Positions 42,567-51,607 are shown, counted from the stretch's first letter. The stretch: 64,000 nt of DNA from DAINPP01 sp963667315 (GCA_963667315.1 OY763325.1:2728001-2792000); one strand, 5' to 3'. A program made the numbers and translations. The notes: generated by a model from the letters alone, not told the origin.

Positions 42567-43325
42567 ATGAAGAAACGCTTTTGTGTTTTTTTTATATTGC
42601 TTCTTTGTACGATTTTATTCTCCGCACAACTCAGGATATTCACGGAAATAAGCGGGAAATCTCAATATTATGATGAGCAGCATCATTTGACCGGTTCAAC
42701 GGTAGAACTTGTTCGGGAAATTCAGAAAAGAATCGGGGATACAACGGAAATAGAGGTCGTGCCTTGGGCAAGGGGCTATTGTGAGTTGAAAAGAGGACCA
42801 TCGGTACTTTTGTTTTCAACGACGCTGACGGAAGAACGGAAACCCCTCTTCAAATGGGTGGGACCTGTACTTCGTCTGGACTGGGCTTTTTTTGTTAAAA
42901 AGGATTCCGGTATCACGATTACCTCACTCGAAGAGGCCAAACAACTGACAAGGATCGGATCTATTCACGACGATGCGAGGGAGCAGTTTCTGAAAGGGGA
43001 AGGGTTTTTTAATTTTGAAAGTGTCAGAGAAAGTTCATTGAACGTTCGGAAGCTCCTTGCTGAAAGAGTTGATGCCATTATCAGTTCGGATGCCGGTCTT
43101 TATGCGAGCATGGAAAATATAGGGGTTCCAAAAGATGCGATTGTTGAAGCATTTTCTATCAGAACGTATGAATTGTTTCTCGCATTTTCAGCCGATACAC
43201 CCGATGATACGGTCTTTGAATGGCATGAAGCGTTAAGCGGGATGTATGAAGACGGGACTTTCGAAACGATTTACAGAAGATTTTATCCCGATCGAAAGTT
43301 ACCGGTATTCAAATCCTTAAAATAG
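42567..43325 (+). CDS. Extracellular solute-binding protein, family 3 type
   Basis: The 252-residue protein has a signal peptide (KKRFCVFFILLLCTILFSA) and the SBP family 3 fold pattern: GSTVELVREIQKRIGDTTEIEVVPWARGY, VLLFSTTLTEERKPLFKWVGP, DAIISSDAGLYASM. This type usually binds amino acids or other small polar ligands, but the TTEIEVVPWARGY branch is often an orphan receptor. No permease or ATPase gene follows, so its partner is elsewhere. GGGAGATGAT before the ATG at 42567 fixes the start. TATAAT lies near 42507. Confidence 0.82.
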   Translation: MKKRFCVFFILLLCTILFSAQLRIFTEISGKSQYYDEQHHLTGSTVELVREIQKRIGDTTEIEVVPWARGYCELKRGPSVLLFSTTLTEERKPLFKWVGPVLRLDWAFFVKKDSGITITSLEEAKQLTRIGSIHDDAREQFLKGEGFFNFESVRESSLNVRKLLAERVDAIISSDAGLYASMENIGVPKDAIVEAFSIRTYELFLAFSADTPDDTVFEWHEALSGMYEDGTFETIYRRFYPDRKLPVFKSLK

Positions 43326-43356
43326 CTGAAAAAGCCTGTTTCGAGGTGATCTGTAA

Positions 43357-43662
43357 ATGGGAAAAATTAATCATTATTTTTTATTTACAGCGGAATTGCT
43401 GACAACATTCTGTTCTATTGCCAATGTTACGTTTTGGAATCTATCCGATAGTCCCTATGGGATCAATGCCCACCTGCCGGATAACAGAACACTTGATTTT
43501 ATAACATCTGTCGGAATAAAATGGGTGCGGATGAGTATCTCATGGGCTTTGATAGAAGAAGTAAAAGGGGTTCGGAATTGGGGATTTGGAATCCTTAACT
43601 GGGATTATTCCCCAAAAGAGGCTTATTACAGTTATCAATCGTTGTTAAATGAAGCGAAATGA
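43357..43662 (+). pseudogene. Glycoside-hydrolase remnant: N and C termini joined by an internal deletion
   Basis: The first 70 residues look like the secreted start of a clan-A glycosidase (SPYGINAHLPDNRTLDFI, GIKWVRMSISWALIE). The last 30 (WGFGILNWDYSPKEAYYSYQ) are the typical end of such an enzyme. The catalytic barrel between them (about 250-350 residues) is missing without loss of frame. The join lies near 43565. It cannot be catalytic, although a short secreted product could still be made. Confidence 0.6.
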
Positions 43663-43666
43663 ACTG

Positions 43667-43708
43667 AAAAACGAAAATCCACGCGTGTTATAGCGGATTT
43701 TCGTTTTT
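43667..43708. terminator. Bidirectional terminator
   Basis: A perfect 14-bp stem (aaaaacgaaaatcc / ggattttcgttttt) around 14 bases carries A5 and T5 ends. It closes the glycosidase remnant and the GH32 operon. Confidence 0.88.
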
Positions 43709-43712
43709 AATT

Positions 43713-45056
43713 TTAAAGCGGTTTTTCGATTTTAGAGAGCTTTAATTTTGCCTGCTTCAGATTTGAACAGACAATCTCTCTGTACACATCCTGTGGATAG
43801 ATTCGCCAGGAACACACCGCTTCTCCGGAATTGATGAAGACTTCAACCGATGATTTGTCGATGTAAAGGGATAACGCTTCAATCGTATTGTCTACCTGAT
43901 AATAATCTCTGTATTCTGTCTTGTTGTCCCTGATTTCCGTTATCTCTATATCTGTTGAAGAAATGTTGATTTCCAGGCTGTCTGAATCATTCTTAAAAGT
44001 GATATGCCCTTGCTCCTTAATATTGTTTGCCTCAAAAAGAAAACTGTTTGCATGATCTTCGATTTTTATGTTTTTGTCAGATGATTCAAAGTTATTTTTC
44101 TCCGAAATGAATTGCTTAAGCTCATCAACAGGCGTTTGTATCAATTTGTTGTCTTGGATGCACAGCTCTCTGGGGAGACTCATCATCCCTGCCCACCCTT
44201 CGTCTGCCGTATAATTGTAGCGTTCGGGGGTATGAATCCATCCGATGAGAATTCTTCGTCCCTTTTTATCTTTAAACGTCTGAACGGCGTATATATCGTT
44301 TCCCAGATCGATTTCGCCGAAATTTTCCGGATAAAATCGATTATCTCGGAAATCCCCAATGATATAATAACTCTTTCTGGCACCTTCCGTCAGAAAGCCC
44401 GCCGAGAAGAGGAGAACCCATCTGTCAGCCAGCTTGAAGAAATCGGGGCATTCCAGTGTGGGACCGAATTCTTCCGGATCCATTTCTATGAGAACATCTT
44501 CAAATTGCCAGTCTTTCAGATCAATAGATGAATAGCGTAAAATTTTTCCCACGTTGTCCTCTCCGGATCCCAGCACACAATAATATTTTGAATCCGCTCC
44601 CCGCCAGATTTTCGGGTCTCTGAAGTCGTGAAAAAGAGAAGAAGGAGGGTGTGCGATGACGGGATTATCGCGATATTTTTCAAAATGAATCCCATCCTCA
44701 CTGAACGCTATGCCTTGTTGTTCTTTTTCGTGATTCTCAAAACATTTGGGATCAAAGAACTGTGTAAACATGAGATAGAGCTGTCCGTCTTTTTCAACGG
44801 CCGACCCCGAAAAGATACCGCTCAGATCTATATCGTTCAGTCTCTTCTCCGGATAAAGTGCCACGGGGAGATGCTGCCAGTTGAAAAGATCTTTACTGAT
44901 GGCGTGTCCCCAATGCATTGGGCCCCATTCGGTGCTCGACGGGTTGAATTGATAAAACAGATGATAGTTGTCCTTGTATTGGATCAAACCGTTGGGATCG
45001 TTCATCCAGCCCGTTATCGGGAAAAAGTGGTATTCCGGTTGTAATGAATATTTCAT
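43713..45056 (-). CDS. Glycoside hydrolase family 32 beta-fructosidase (sucrose/fructan hydrolase)
   Basis: The 447-residue enzyme has the GH32 triad: WMNDPNG with nucleophile Asp20, FRDPKIW with the transition-state Asp, and ECPDFF with the acid/base Glu. FSGSAV and the C-terminal beta-sandwich (SLYIDKSSVEVFINSGE) are also family-typical. No signal peptide is present, so it hydrolyses imported sucrose or fructo-oligosaccharides inside the cell. It is the last gene of an operon with SBP, two permeases and a DeoR regulator. AAGGAAGG precedes the ATG. Length and lack of signal fit intracellular sucrases better than secreted levanases. Confidence 0.95.
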   Translation of the reverse strand: MKYSLQPEYHFFPITGWMNDPNGLIQYKDNYHLFYQFNPSSTEWGPMHWGHAISKDLFNWQHLPVALYPEKRLNDIDLSGIFSGSAVEKDGQLYLMFTQFFDPKCFENHEKEQQGIAFSEDGIHFEKYRDNPVIAHPPSSLFHDFRDPKIWRGADSKYYCVLGSGEDNVGKILRYSSIDLKDWQFEDVLIEMDPEEFGPTLECPDFFKLADRWVLLFSAGFLTEGARKSYYIIGDFRDNRFYPENFGEIDLGNDIYAVQTFKDKKGRRILIGWIHTPERYNYTADEGWAGMMSLPRELCIQDNKLIQTPVDELKQFISEKNNFESSDKNIKIEDHANSFLFEANNIKEQGHITFKNDSDSLEINISSTDIEITEIRDNKTEYRDYYQVDNTIEALSLYIDKSSVEVFINSGEAVCSWRIYPQDVYREIVCSNLKQAKLKLSKIEKPL

Positions 45057-45078
45057 AGTATGCCTTCCTTTTCTGAGT

Positions 45079-45975
45079 TTATTTTATCCCCGAGTTCTTG
45101 ACACTGTTGACGAATTGTCCCTGTAGGATGATAAACAGAATCAGAACCGGAATTGTCATCATGCTGGCGAATGCCATGATGTCGCCCCAGTCTCTCGGGT
45201 ATTGACCGAAGAATTGCTGCATTGCCACAGGCAGCGGTCTGTATTCCTCGCCTCTCGTCACCATCAACGGCCAGAGGAATGAACCCCATTGCATCAGGAA
45301 ATGGAGGATGGCAACACTTGACAGGATCGGTTTGGATAATGGCAGTGCCAGTTTCCAGTAGATTTTGAACCAGCCCGCACCATCGATCAAAGCCGCTTCT
45401 TCCAGTGACTTGGGAAATTGTATGAAGAACTGATAGAAGAGGAAAATGTACAATGGGTTTGCGATGAACGGGATGATCTGTACCTGATAGGAATCCAGCC
45501 ATTTAAACGAATTGGACAGCCAAAGCAATGGGATGGCGATCGCTTCAAAGGGAATGATCATTAACGCCACGATCAGAGAGACGAACAAAGCCCGCCCCTT
45601 GAATGAAAACCGAGCCAGACCAAATGCCAGCATACTGTTAACGAGTAGCCCGCCGATGACCGTACAGGATACAACGAAGATGGAATTGAACATGAATCGC
45701 CCAAAATTCATCCTGCCGAGCACCCCTTTATTCTCCGTCAGGTTTGGATCTTCTGCATTGCTGTCCCCAATATAATTTTTCAACGAGACATTGGATGGGA
45801 TAAAGGCTTCGATAGAGCCCATCTTACTGACGATGTCCCGTTCGTCGGGGTTGAGCGATGTGGTGATCATGTATATGAGTGGAAAAAGGAAAAACAATGC
45901 CATCAGAATCAGGATAACATAGCCGATGACCTTATCCAGTAGCTTAACGCGTTTAAGACTCCTGTTTTTAGACAT
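45079..45975 (-). CDS. Sugar ABC transporter permease (MalG-type)
   Basis: The 298-residue protein has six predicted helices, the EAA loop LEEAALIDGAGWFKIYWKLALP and a C-terminal FFGQYPRDWGDIMAFASMM region. The insertion between helices 1 and 2 is short (about 45 residues), unlike the GH84 operon homologue. GGGAGGTG precedes the ATG. It pairs with the MalF-type gene one base upstream. Confidence 0.92.
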   Translation of the reverse strand: MSKNRSLKRVKLLDKVIGYVILILMALFFLFPLIYMITTSLNPDERDIVSKMGSIEAFIPSNVSLKNYIGDSNAEDPNLTENKGVLGRMNFGRFMFNSIFVVSCTVIGGLLVNSMLAFGLARFSFKGRALFVSLIVALMIIPFEAIAIPLLWLSNSFKWLDSYQVQIIPFIANPLYIFLFYQFFIQFPKSLEEAALIDGAGWFKIYWKLALPLSKPILSSVAILHFLMQWGSFLWPLMVTRGEEYRPLPVAMQQFFGQYPRDWGDIMAFASMMTIPVLILFIILQGQFVNSVKNSGIK

Positions 45976-45976
45976 G

Positions 45977-46867
45977 TCACACCTCCCTTTCCTCTCTCAG
46001 AAGAACGCGCTGTATGATGGAAATTACAAGAACGATGAGAAAGAAGATGACGGTCATGGCTGAGGCGTAGCCTACTTTCTGCTTGGTGAATCCTGAATTG
46101 TACAGATGCAGAATGACCGTATACGTTGAATTGCTGGGGCCGCCGTTCGTCATAATTTTGATTTGATCAAAGAGTCTCAATGATAAAATAGTAGTGGAAA
46201 TCAGGACAAACGTTGTTGTATTTTTCAATTGCGGCAAGGTGATATGCAGGAATTGTTTCCATTTATTGGCACCGTCTATCATGGATGCCTCATACAGCAT
46301 CTTGGGGATTTCCTGTAATCCTGCGAGGAAAATCAGCATCTGAAAGCCGGCACCCTGCCAGATGGACATCAGCATGATTGAAGGAAAAGCCCAGGAAGAA
46401 TTTTTTAAGAAATCAACCGTCTCCCATCTTCCAAACGTTATCGCCTGCATGAAATTGTTGATCAGTCCCTGCGGGTTGTACATAAACGACCAGACAACCG
46501 AGACAACGACCATCGTTGTAACGGTTGGCATGAAATATGCCGTTCGGAACACTTTGACCCCTTTCAGATTTTTATTGACGATCAGCGCCATTCCCAGTGC
46601 GAGTGCCATCTGAAGGGGGACGACGATAACGGCGAACAGCATATTGTTTGCCAGTCCCTTAAAAAAAAGATCGTCCTTAAACAACCGCTCATAATTACTC
46701 AGCCCTACAAATCTTGTCGCTGTCCTGCTCAGTATTCTCTGATTGGTGAATGACAAACCAAAAGACATAAAGAATGGTACGATGATAAACAGGGTCAATA
46801 AAGCCAGCCCGGGTAGTATGAAGAGCAGCATGGCTCTTTTCTTTTTTTTGCTTAATACAGAAGACAT
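45977..46867 (-). CDS. Sugar ABC transporter permease (MalF-type)
   Basis: The 296-residue protein shows six helices, the EAA loop YEASMIDGANKWKQFLHITLP and the IMTNGGPSNSTYTVILHLY motif. GGGAGG before the ATG is strong. It lies between the SBP gene, across a hairpin, and the MalG-type permease. Confidence 0.92.
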   Translation of the reverse strand: MSSVLSKKKKRAMLLFILPGLALLTLFIIVPFFMSFGLSFTNQRILSRTATRFVGLSNYERLFKDDLFFKGLANNMLFAVIVVPLQMALALGMALIVNKNLKGVKVFRTAYFMPTVTTMVVVSVVWSFMYNPQGLINNFMQAITFGRWETVDFLKNSSWAFPSIMLMSIWQGAGFQMLIFLAGLQEIPKMLYEASMIDGANKWKQFLHITLPQLKNTTTFVLISTTILSLRLFDQIKIMTNGGPSNSTYTVILHLYNSGFTKQKVGYASAMTVIFFLIVLVISIIQRVLLREEREV

Positions 46868-46887
46868 CTGTTAACCCTCCCAAAGAG

Positions 46888-46909
46888 AAAGCCCCTTTTC
46901 AGGGGCTTT
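46888..46909 (-). terminator. Hairpin between SBP and first permease gene of the GH32 operon
   Basis: A perfect 9-bp stem (aaagcccct/aggggcttt) around tttc follows the SBP stop by ten bases and has only a weak T-rich tail. It likely gives partial termination or stabilises the SBP transcript. Confidence 0.7.
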
Positions 46910-46918
46910 AATTGATGT

Positions 46919-48196
46919 TTAATCCATCGGATAGCCCGCGTTGTCTTCGATATCCCAGTCGATTTCCTCAACGGCTCTATCAAGTGCGTCTTGAATGTTA
47001 CCGCCGTTTGCAATATCCTGAAGGGCTCTTGTGAATTCGAGACTCAGAATCGGATAAGCCGGTGTGACAGGTCTTTCAACGGCGATGGCATTTGCCTGTT
47101 CAACGTAGATGCTGAGTGGACCGCCCGCTTTGTAGATTTCCGACATTTCAGCAGCGCTGACTCTTGCAGGAACGGCACCGTTTGCGTTACTCATCTTCAC
47201 GATTTCCTCCGATCGCATGATAAATCTGAGGAATAACCATGCGGCATAAGGATTTTCTGAACCGTTAGTGATTCCCCAGCACCAGGAACCCATACCGGTT
47301 GTCTGTCCGCCAAAGGCTGAATCGGCAGGTCCGAGTTTTGGCATTGGGATCAAAACGGCATCTTCACCGAGTGCATCCGTTGCGGCGTTGAAATACCAAT
47401 GCCCCACCCATGCCATAGCAGCTTTTCCATCGAGCATGGCGGCATCATTTGCCGGACTGAGGTTAACATAGCCATTCTGAATAAGATCCTGGAAGAACTG
47501 TGCGGCTTCAACGGCTTCCGGACCGTTGAGGATGCCTTCAGCGGACATGAAATCTTCTCGGTTGATCAGATCAGCACCAAATGCCTGGAAGATAGGGGAA
47601 AAACCGTAGGCAAACCATTCTCCGGGGCCATAGGAGAACATCAGGTCGAGTGGGTAATCAATTTCAGGCAACGCCTTGAGATCTGAGAGAATTTTGAGAA
47701 ATTCGTCCTTTGTCCATGCGTCTTCAACAGACTGAGGAATCCTTGCGCCAACCGCTTCAAGGTATTTTTTGTTTGCCCAGATGGCGAGACCGGAGTCAAA
47801 GGTTCCCAATGCGTATAGTTTTCCCTGATAGGTTCCCTGTTTGATGATGGATGGGAGCAGGTCATTCCTCATTTCTTCGGAAATGTAGCCGTCTAAAGGC
47901 TTTAAAAAACCTGCCCAGGCATAATTGGTCATATAAGGACCATCGAGATCAAGCAGATCCGGCAGATCATTTGCGAGAGCCGCTGCCTGAACCTGTTCAT
48001 TATAAGAACCTTCAGGAAGGATGACGGCGTTGACATGGACCAGATCCTGCATCTCGTTGAAACGTTTGACCTGATCCTGAATCACATTTCTTTCATCTCC
48101 ACGGCCTGAGTGGAACCACATATCAATCTCTACGGCAGCTGACAAAGCTACGGCAAAGCTAACGAACAATACGAACATAAACAACACTTTTTTCAT
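46919..48196 (-). CDS. Sugar ABC transporter substrate-binding protein (family 1)
   Basis: The 425-residue protein has a signal peptide (MKKVLFMFVLFVSFAVALSAA) and family 1 motifs: EIDMWFHSGRGDERNVI, QAAALANDLPDLLDLDGPYM, KAAMAWVGHWYF and GGQTTGMGSWCWGI. It is the receptor of the GH32 operon, so its ligand is probably sucrose or a fructo-oligosaccharide. AAGGAGG precedes the ATG, 32 bases after the DeoR stop. Confidence 0.92.
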   Translation of the reverse strand: MKKVLFMFVLFVSFAVALSAAVEIDMWFHSGRGDERNVIQDQVKRFNEMQDLVHVNAVILPEGSYNEQVQAAALANDLPDLLDLDGPYMTNYAWAGFLKPLDGYISEEMRNDLLPSIIKQGTYQGKLYALGTFDSGLAIWANKKYLEAVGARIPQSVEDAWTKDEFLKILSDLKALPEIDYPLDLMFSYGPGEWFAYGFSPIFQAFGADLINREDFMSAEGILNGPEAVEAAQFFQDLIQNGYVNLSPANDAAMLDGKAAMAWVGHWYFNAATDALGEDAVLIPMPKLGPADSAFGGQTTGMGSWCWGITNGSENPYAAWLFLRFIMRSEEIVKMSNANGAVPARVSAAEMSEIYKAGGPLSIYVEQANAIAVERPVTPAYPILSLEFTRALQDIANGGNIQDALDRAVEEIDWDIEDNAGYPMD

Positions 48197-48228
48197 TTTA
48201 ACCCTCCTTGTTTTCCCATACGGGTGAA

Positions 48229-49062
48229 TCAGATGATTTTTAACATTTTCTCTTTTTCCAATGCGTTGAATTTATCTCTGAATGGTCCCCTTTTATCCGA
48301 AACGATAAGGGTTTCAGAGCCTTTCCATTCGGAGATGATTTTCAGTGATTTTTTGAAAAGCTTTGAAGAACTGGCAAACAGATACAATTGCGCGGTGAGA
48401 TCACAAAATTCACTTTTAACACGTGCTTCAAGGATGTCGGACGAATAAAATCCGACTTCATCCAAACCGTTTATTCCCATGAATATCTTGTTGACGCTGT
48501 ATTTTTCGATCAGCGGTGAGGCATCAAGGTCAAGAAAATTCAGGGAACTGCGCTGAAAAACACCACCGAGAACCAGAAGGTTGATATTATTATGTCCGGC
48601 CACTTCGTTGATCACATAGAGCGAATTGGTAACGACCGTCAGGTTGATCGGCGGGTTTTTGACGATTTCTTCGATAAAATAATAGGCAGAACTGCCCGTA
48701 TCAACGAAGATGACATCGTTTTTTTCGACAACAGAAACGGCTTTTTTTGCAATATCCCTTTTTTCCTCTTTGTCCAAAGCGATCTGTTCCTGAAAATGCG
48801 GATCCATGATACGGGGTTTTTTGTTGATGTTCTGTTTCATATACGGGTAATAGTTGGTCTGATGGGGTGAATAATAACCCCCTTTGACCTTTACCGCACC
48901 CCCGTGTACCCTTGAGAGCAACCCCTTTTTTTCAAGCGTGTTCAAATCATTTCTGATCGTCACTTCAGACACAGACAGTATCTCTGACAGATGTTTGGAC
49001 TTTACACGTCCGTGTTTATTCAACAGGTCCATGATCTTATTTAAACGTTCTTCTGTAAGCAT
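48229..49062 (-). CDS. DeoR-family transcriptional repressor of the GH32 operon
   Basis: The 277-residue protein has the DeoR winged helix at residues 3-55 (LNKIMDLLNKHGRVKSKHL, VSEVTIRNDLNTLEKKGLL). The effector domain has DEVGFYSSDILEARVK and FASSSKLFKKSL. The family binds phosphorylated sugars such as fructose phosphates. It is the first gene of the operon, 32 bp before the SBP. GAGGAG eight bases before the ATG fixes the start. TATAAT on the minus strand lies at 49103-49108. A TTTCGTTTT dyad farther upstream is the likely binding site. Confidence 0.92.
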   Translation of the reverse strand: MLTEERLNKIMDLLNKHGRVKSKHLSEILSVSEVTIRNDLNTLEKKGLLSRVHGGAVKVKGGYYSPHQTNYYPYMKQNINKKPRIMDPHFQEQIALDKEEKRDIAKKAVSVVEKNDVIFVDTGSSAYYFIEEIVKNPPINLTVVTNSLYVINEVAGHNNINLLVLGGVFQRSSLNFLDLDASPLIEKYSVNKIFMGINGLDEVGFYSSDILEARVKSEFCDLTAQLYLFASSSKLFKKSLKIISEWKGSETLIVSDKRGPFRDKFNALEKEKMLKII

Positions 49063-49171
49063 ATGTTTTTCTCCTCATCAAGATAGTATCACAATGAATT
49101 TATTATATCAAAGTTCAAAAAGGACGAATAGGTCTGAATATTTTCTTTTAGGCGTCATTATTTTGTTTTTG

Positions 49172-49216
49172 CTTTCGTTTTCTTACGATTTTGTTCAAAA
49201 CGAAAGAAAACGAAAG
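49172..49216. promoter_or_regulatory. DeoR-type operator: 13-bp inverted TTTCGTTTTCTT repeat
   Basis: Arms ctttcgttttctt (49172-49184) and aagaaaacgaaag (49204-49216) are perfect complements 19 bp apart. The TTTCGTTT core repeats are typical of DeoR-family sites such as AgaR. The site lies between the divergent deoR operon and DUF3089 gene and could control both. A plus-strand TTGACA at 49246 stands 30 bp downstream of the site. Confidence 0.75.
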
Positions 49217-49320
49217 TCAAGAGGTTTATGTTGAATTGTTTTAGTTTGACAAGAAAGATGTTATACTTAGATAAACTAACAAAGTGGCATTTTTTATCAA
49301 TCACGAGAGGAGTGTGCCGT

Positions 49321-50310
49321 ATGACAAAGAAGATTTTTATGTTGATTTTCATCGTTCTTTTTTTCTTTTCCCCGTTTAGTTTTGCAGAGGTGAGTAACAC
49401 GACAAAAGTCAATTATTCTGATGATGCAAACTGGTTGTCTTTACCATCCGGTGAAATGCTTAAGAAAGAAACAGATGTGTTTTATTTATATCCAACGGTC
49501 AGCAGTTGGGAAACCGGAAATATGGATATTACAGTGGCGTCGGAACGTTCACTGGCAAAAGGCATATTTGAGGCACAGGCTAGTGTTTTTAAACAATCGG
49601 CGAATATCTTTTCTCCGTATTATCGTCAGATGACGACCAATGTATCTTTACCGGAGGATCCAAACGCCAAGGCCACCGATCTGGATGCCTTCAAAAAAGG
49701 GGCGGCAGATGTTTTGGATGCCTTTGATTATTATATCGAACATTTGAATCAGGGAAGGCCTTTCATGATTGCCGGACACAGCCAGGGCTCCATGGCACTT
49801 ATTGAATTGCTGAAGATGAGATTTGGTGAAAATCCTGAACTCAGAGAGAAACTCATTGCCGCTTACATTATCGGGTACACGGTCACGGATGAAGATCTGA
49901 AAAAGGCTGAATTGAATTGTGCACAGGGGGAGCTGGATACAGGGGTTGTTGTGACGTTTAATACGCAATCGCCAACTTCTGCAGGCGGTCCGATGCTCCT
50001 TCCGGGGGCGCATTGTATCAATCCGCTGAATTGGCGGACGGATACGGTTTATGCCGCATCGGATGAAAATCTTGGTGCCAGATTTTATAACGATCAGACA
50101 GGAGAATTTCTGAGAGAAGTCCCGGCCTATTCAGATGCACAGATCAACTCTGAAACCGGTGCCTTGATGACCCGTATTCCCGATGGCGAAGAGCTTGAAA
50201 TCGGACCTTATTCCGAAGGGGTTTATCATCGCTTTGATTATGCTTTCTGGTACAGGAATCTTGAAGAAAACATCAAAAAGAGAATTAACGCTTATTTTGA
50301 TGGAAAATGA
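49321..50310 (+). CDS. Secreted DUF3089 alpha/beta-hydrolase
   Basis: The 329-residue protein has a signal peptide (FMLIFIVLFFFSPFSFAE) and DUF3089 motifs: TDVFYLYPTVSSW, IFSPYYRQM, and the nucleophile elbow AGHSQGS. The later region (LLPGAHCINPLNWRTD, EGVYHRFDYAFWYRN) holds the candidate His. The family is a serine hydrolase of unknown substrate, perhaps lipid or ester. GAGGAGTG before the ATG at 49321 fixes the start; the open frame upstream reaches into the operator. Control by the nearby DeoR site is possible but not shown. Confidence 0.85.
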   Translation: MTKKIFMLIFIVLFFFSPFSFAEVSNTTKVNYSDDANWLSLPSGEMLKKETDVFYLYPTVSSWETGNMDITVASERSLAKGIFEAQASVFKQSANIFSPYYRQMTTNVSLPEDPNAKATDLDAFKKGAADVLDAFDYYIEHLNQGRPFMIAGHSQGSMALIELLKMRFGENPELREKLIAAYIIGYTVTDEDLKKAELNCAQGELDTGVVVTFNTQSPTSAGGPMLLPGAHCINPLNWRTDTVYAASDENLGARFYNDQTGEFLREVPAYSDAQINSETGALMTRIPDGEELEIGPYSEGVYHRFDYAFWYRNLEENIKKRINAYFDGK

Positions 50311-50330
50311 GCGAAGGCAGTTTTGATAAA

Positions 50331-50355
50331 AAAGGCGGTCAAAAAGACCGCCTTT
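50331..50355. terminator. Bidirectional terminator
   Basis: The perfect stem aaaggcggtc/gaccgccttt around five A has T5 on the plus side and T6 on the minus side. It serves both convergent genes. Confidence 0.85.
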
Positions 50356-51363
50356 TTATCGCTTGAAATTTTTTAACGCCTTTTGAAATGCCGGGCATAC
50401 GGAGATACAGGTTGAACACTCACTGCCGTTTTCGCACCAGAATTCATAACACTTGTAATGATTAACCGCCCAGCGTTTTATCTCTTTGTTGTTTGATCCG
50501 CATTGAATGGCGTGCGATGGCTCTTTTTCTTTTGAGATGGCATCGTTTTCACATTCATCGGCACATTTTCTGCAGCTTTTACAGAGTTCTGTGAGCCCCG
50601 TGTCGATCGGGGTGTCGTGTTCAAGCGGCATATCGGTGAAAATCTTTCCGATTCTGACACAAGGTCCCATTTCAGGCGTTATCAGCAGACCGTTTCGCCC
50701 CAGCTCCCCCAATCCGGCTTCTATTGCCAGGGGAATGCTGAGCGCTGTGTCATTTCCCATGGAAAGCGCTTTAAAACCGAGATTTCTGATAAAACCGGCA
50801 AGACAGGCGACGATAAATGCCAGTCTGGAGTAGGCGGATCCGGTTTCGATAGAGGCTTCAAATGTGGGTGATTTTTGAATTTCATGAGGATTCATCGCGA
50901 CGAGTACAACGATTGCGTGTTGATAATCATCCCCAAGATCTATCTGTTTTCCCCGAATATTGTGACTGTAGACCCAGTTTTTGTCATACCGTGTGATCCC
51001 CGTTTTAAAGGCACCGTACAGCTGAGCGGTCTTTTTCAGCTCAAGTGTCATGGTATTTTTATCGGGTGGCGCAAATCTAACCGCTTTTTCAAGTCCGGCG
51101 ACGGCGTTGACATCTTTTCCCCATGCTTTGCCAAAGGCTTCATTGAAATTATCGTATACGGACCATGCCCCCCGTATCCTGGCAAAGTCCATCCTAGAAT
51201 ACCCTTCTTTTCCTTCATCACAAATCTTTTCAACGTTGTCATAGAAATCCATTCCGTAGAACGGAACCGATTTATCGTTATAAACTTTTGAAAAAACGAT
51301 ATCTCTCTGATCGAAACGGTTGTATTTTTCCTTATCGATCGAATATCTGTTGTACAAATTCAC
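50356..51363 (-). CDS. Cytoplasmic reductive-dehalogenase-like two-cluster Fe-S protein
   Basis: The 335-residue protein ends in two 4Fe-4S motifs: C261-x2-C264-x2-C267-x3-C271 and C316-x2-C319-x3-C323, with Cys305 or Cys310 as the other ligand. The region before them (GAFKTGITRYDKNWVYSH, AIEAGLGELGRNGLLITPEMGPCVRIGKIFTDMPL) matches the cobalamin-binding part of RdhA/QueG-related proteins. No Tat signal is present, unlike respiratory RdhA. The GTG at 51363 with GGAGtGTGAT nine bases upstream is preferred to TTG and ATG codons further up. Substrate may be a halogenated compound, but a non-dehalogenating role is possible. No membrane anchor gene (rdhB) is adjacent. Confidence 0.72.
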   Translation of the reverse strand: MNLYNRYSIDKEKYNRFDQRDIVFSKVYNDKSVPFYGMDFYDNVEKICDEGKEGYSRMDFARIRGAWSVYDNFNEAFGKAWGKDVNAVAGLEKAVRFAPPDKNTMTLELKKTAQLYGAFKTGITRYDKNWVYSHNIRGKQIDLGDDYQHAIVVLVAMNPHEIQKSPTFEASIETGSAYSRLAFIVACLAGFIRNLGFKALSMGNDTALSIPLAIEAGLGELGRNGLLITPEMGPCVRIGKIFTDMPLEHDTPIDTGLTELCKSCRKCADECENDAISKEKEPSHAIQCGSNNKEIKRWAVNHYKCYEFWCENGSECSTCISVCPAFQKALKNFKR

Positions 51364-51607
51364 AAGATCACACTCCATGTTCAAAATTTGTCGGGGGATT
51401 ATGGTTAAGTTTGCTCATTATAGCATGCGATGATCGGTGGGGTTTCGTATTTGTGACATTAAATGTTATAATTAAGTGAACTGATTTCAAATAGAATATT
51501 TTACTGTCTTTCAGTGTTTATATTTATAATTTGTCACGCGTTATCGCTACAGGATGAAGGTATATCTGTTTAACTTGCACAAAATCTATTAAACAGGAGG
51601 AGATTGT

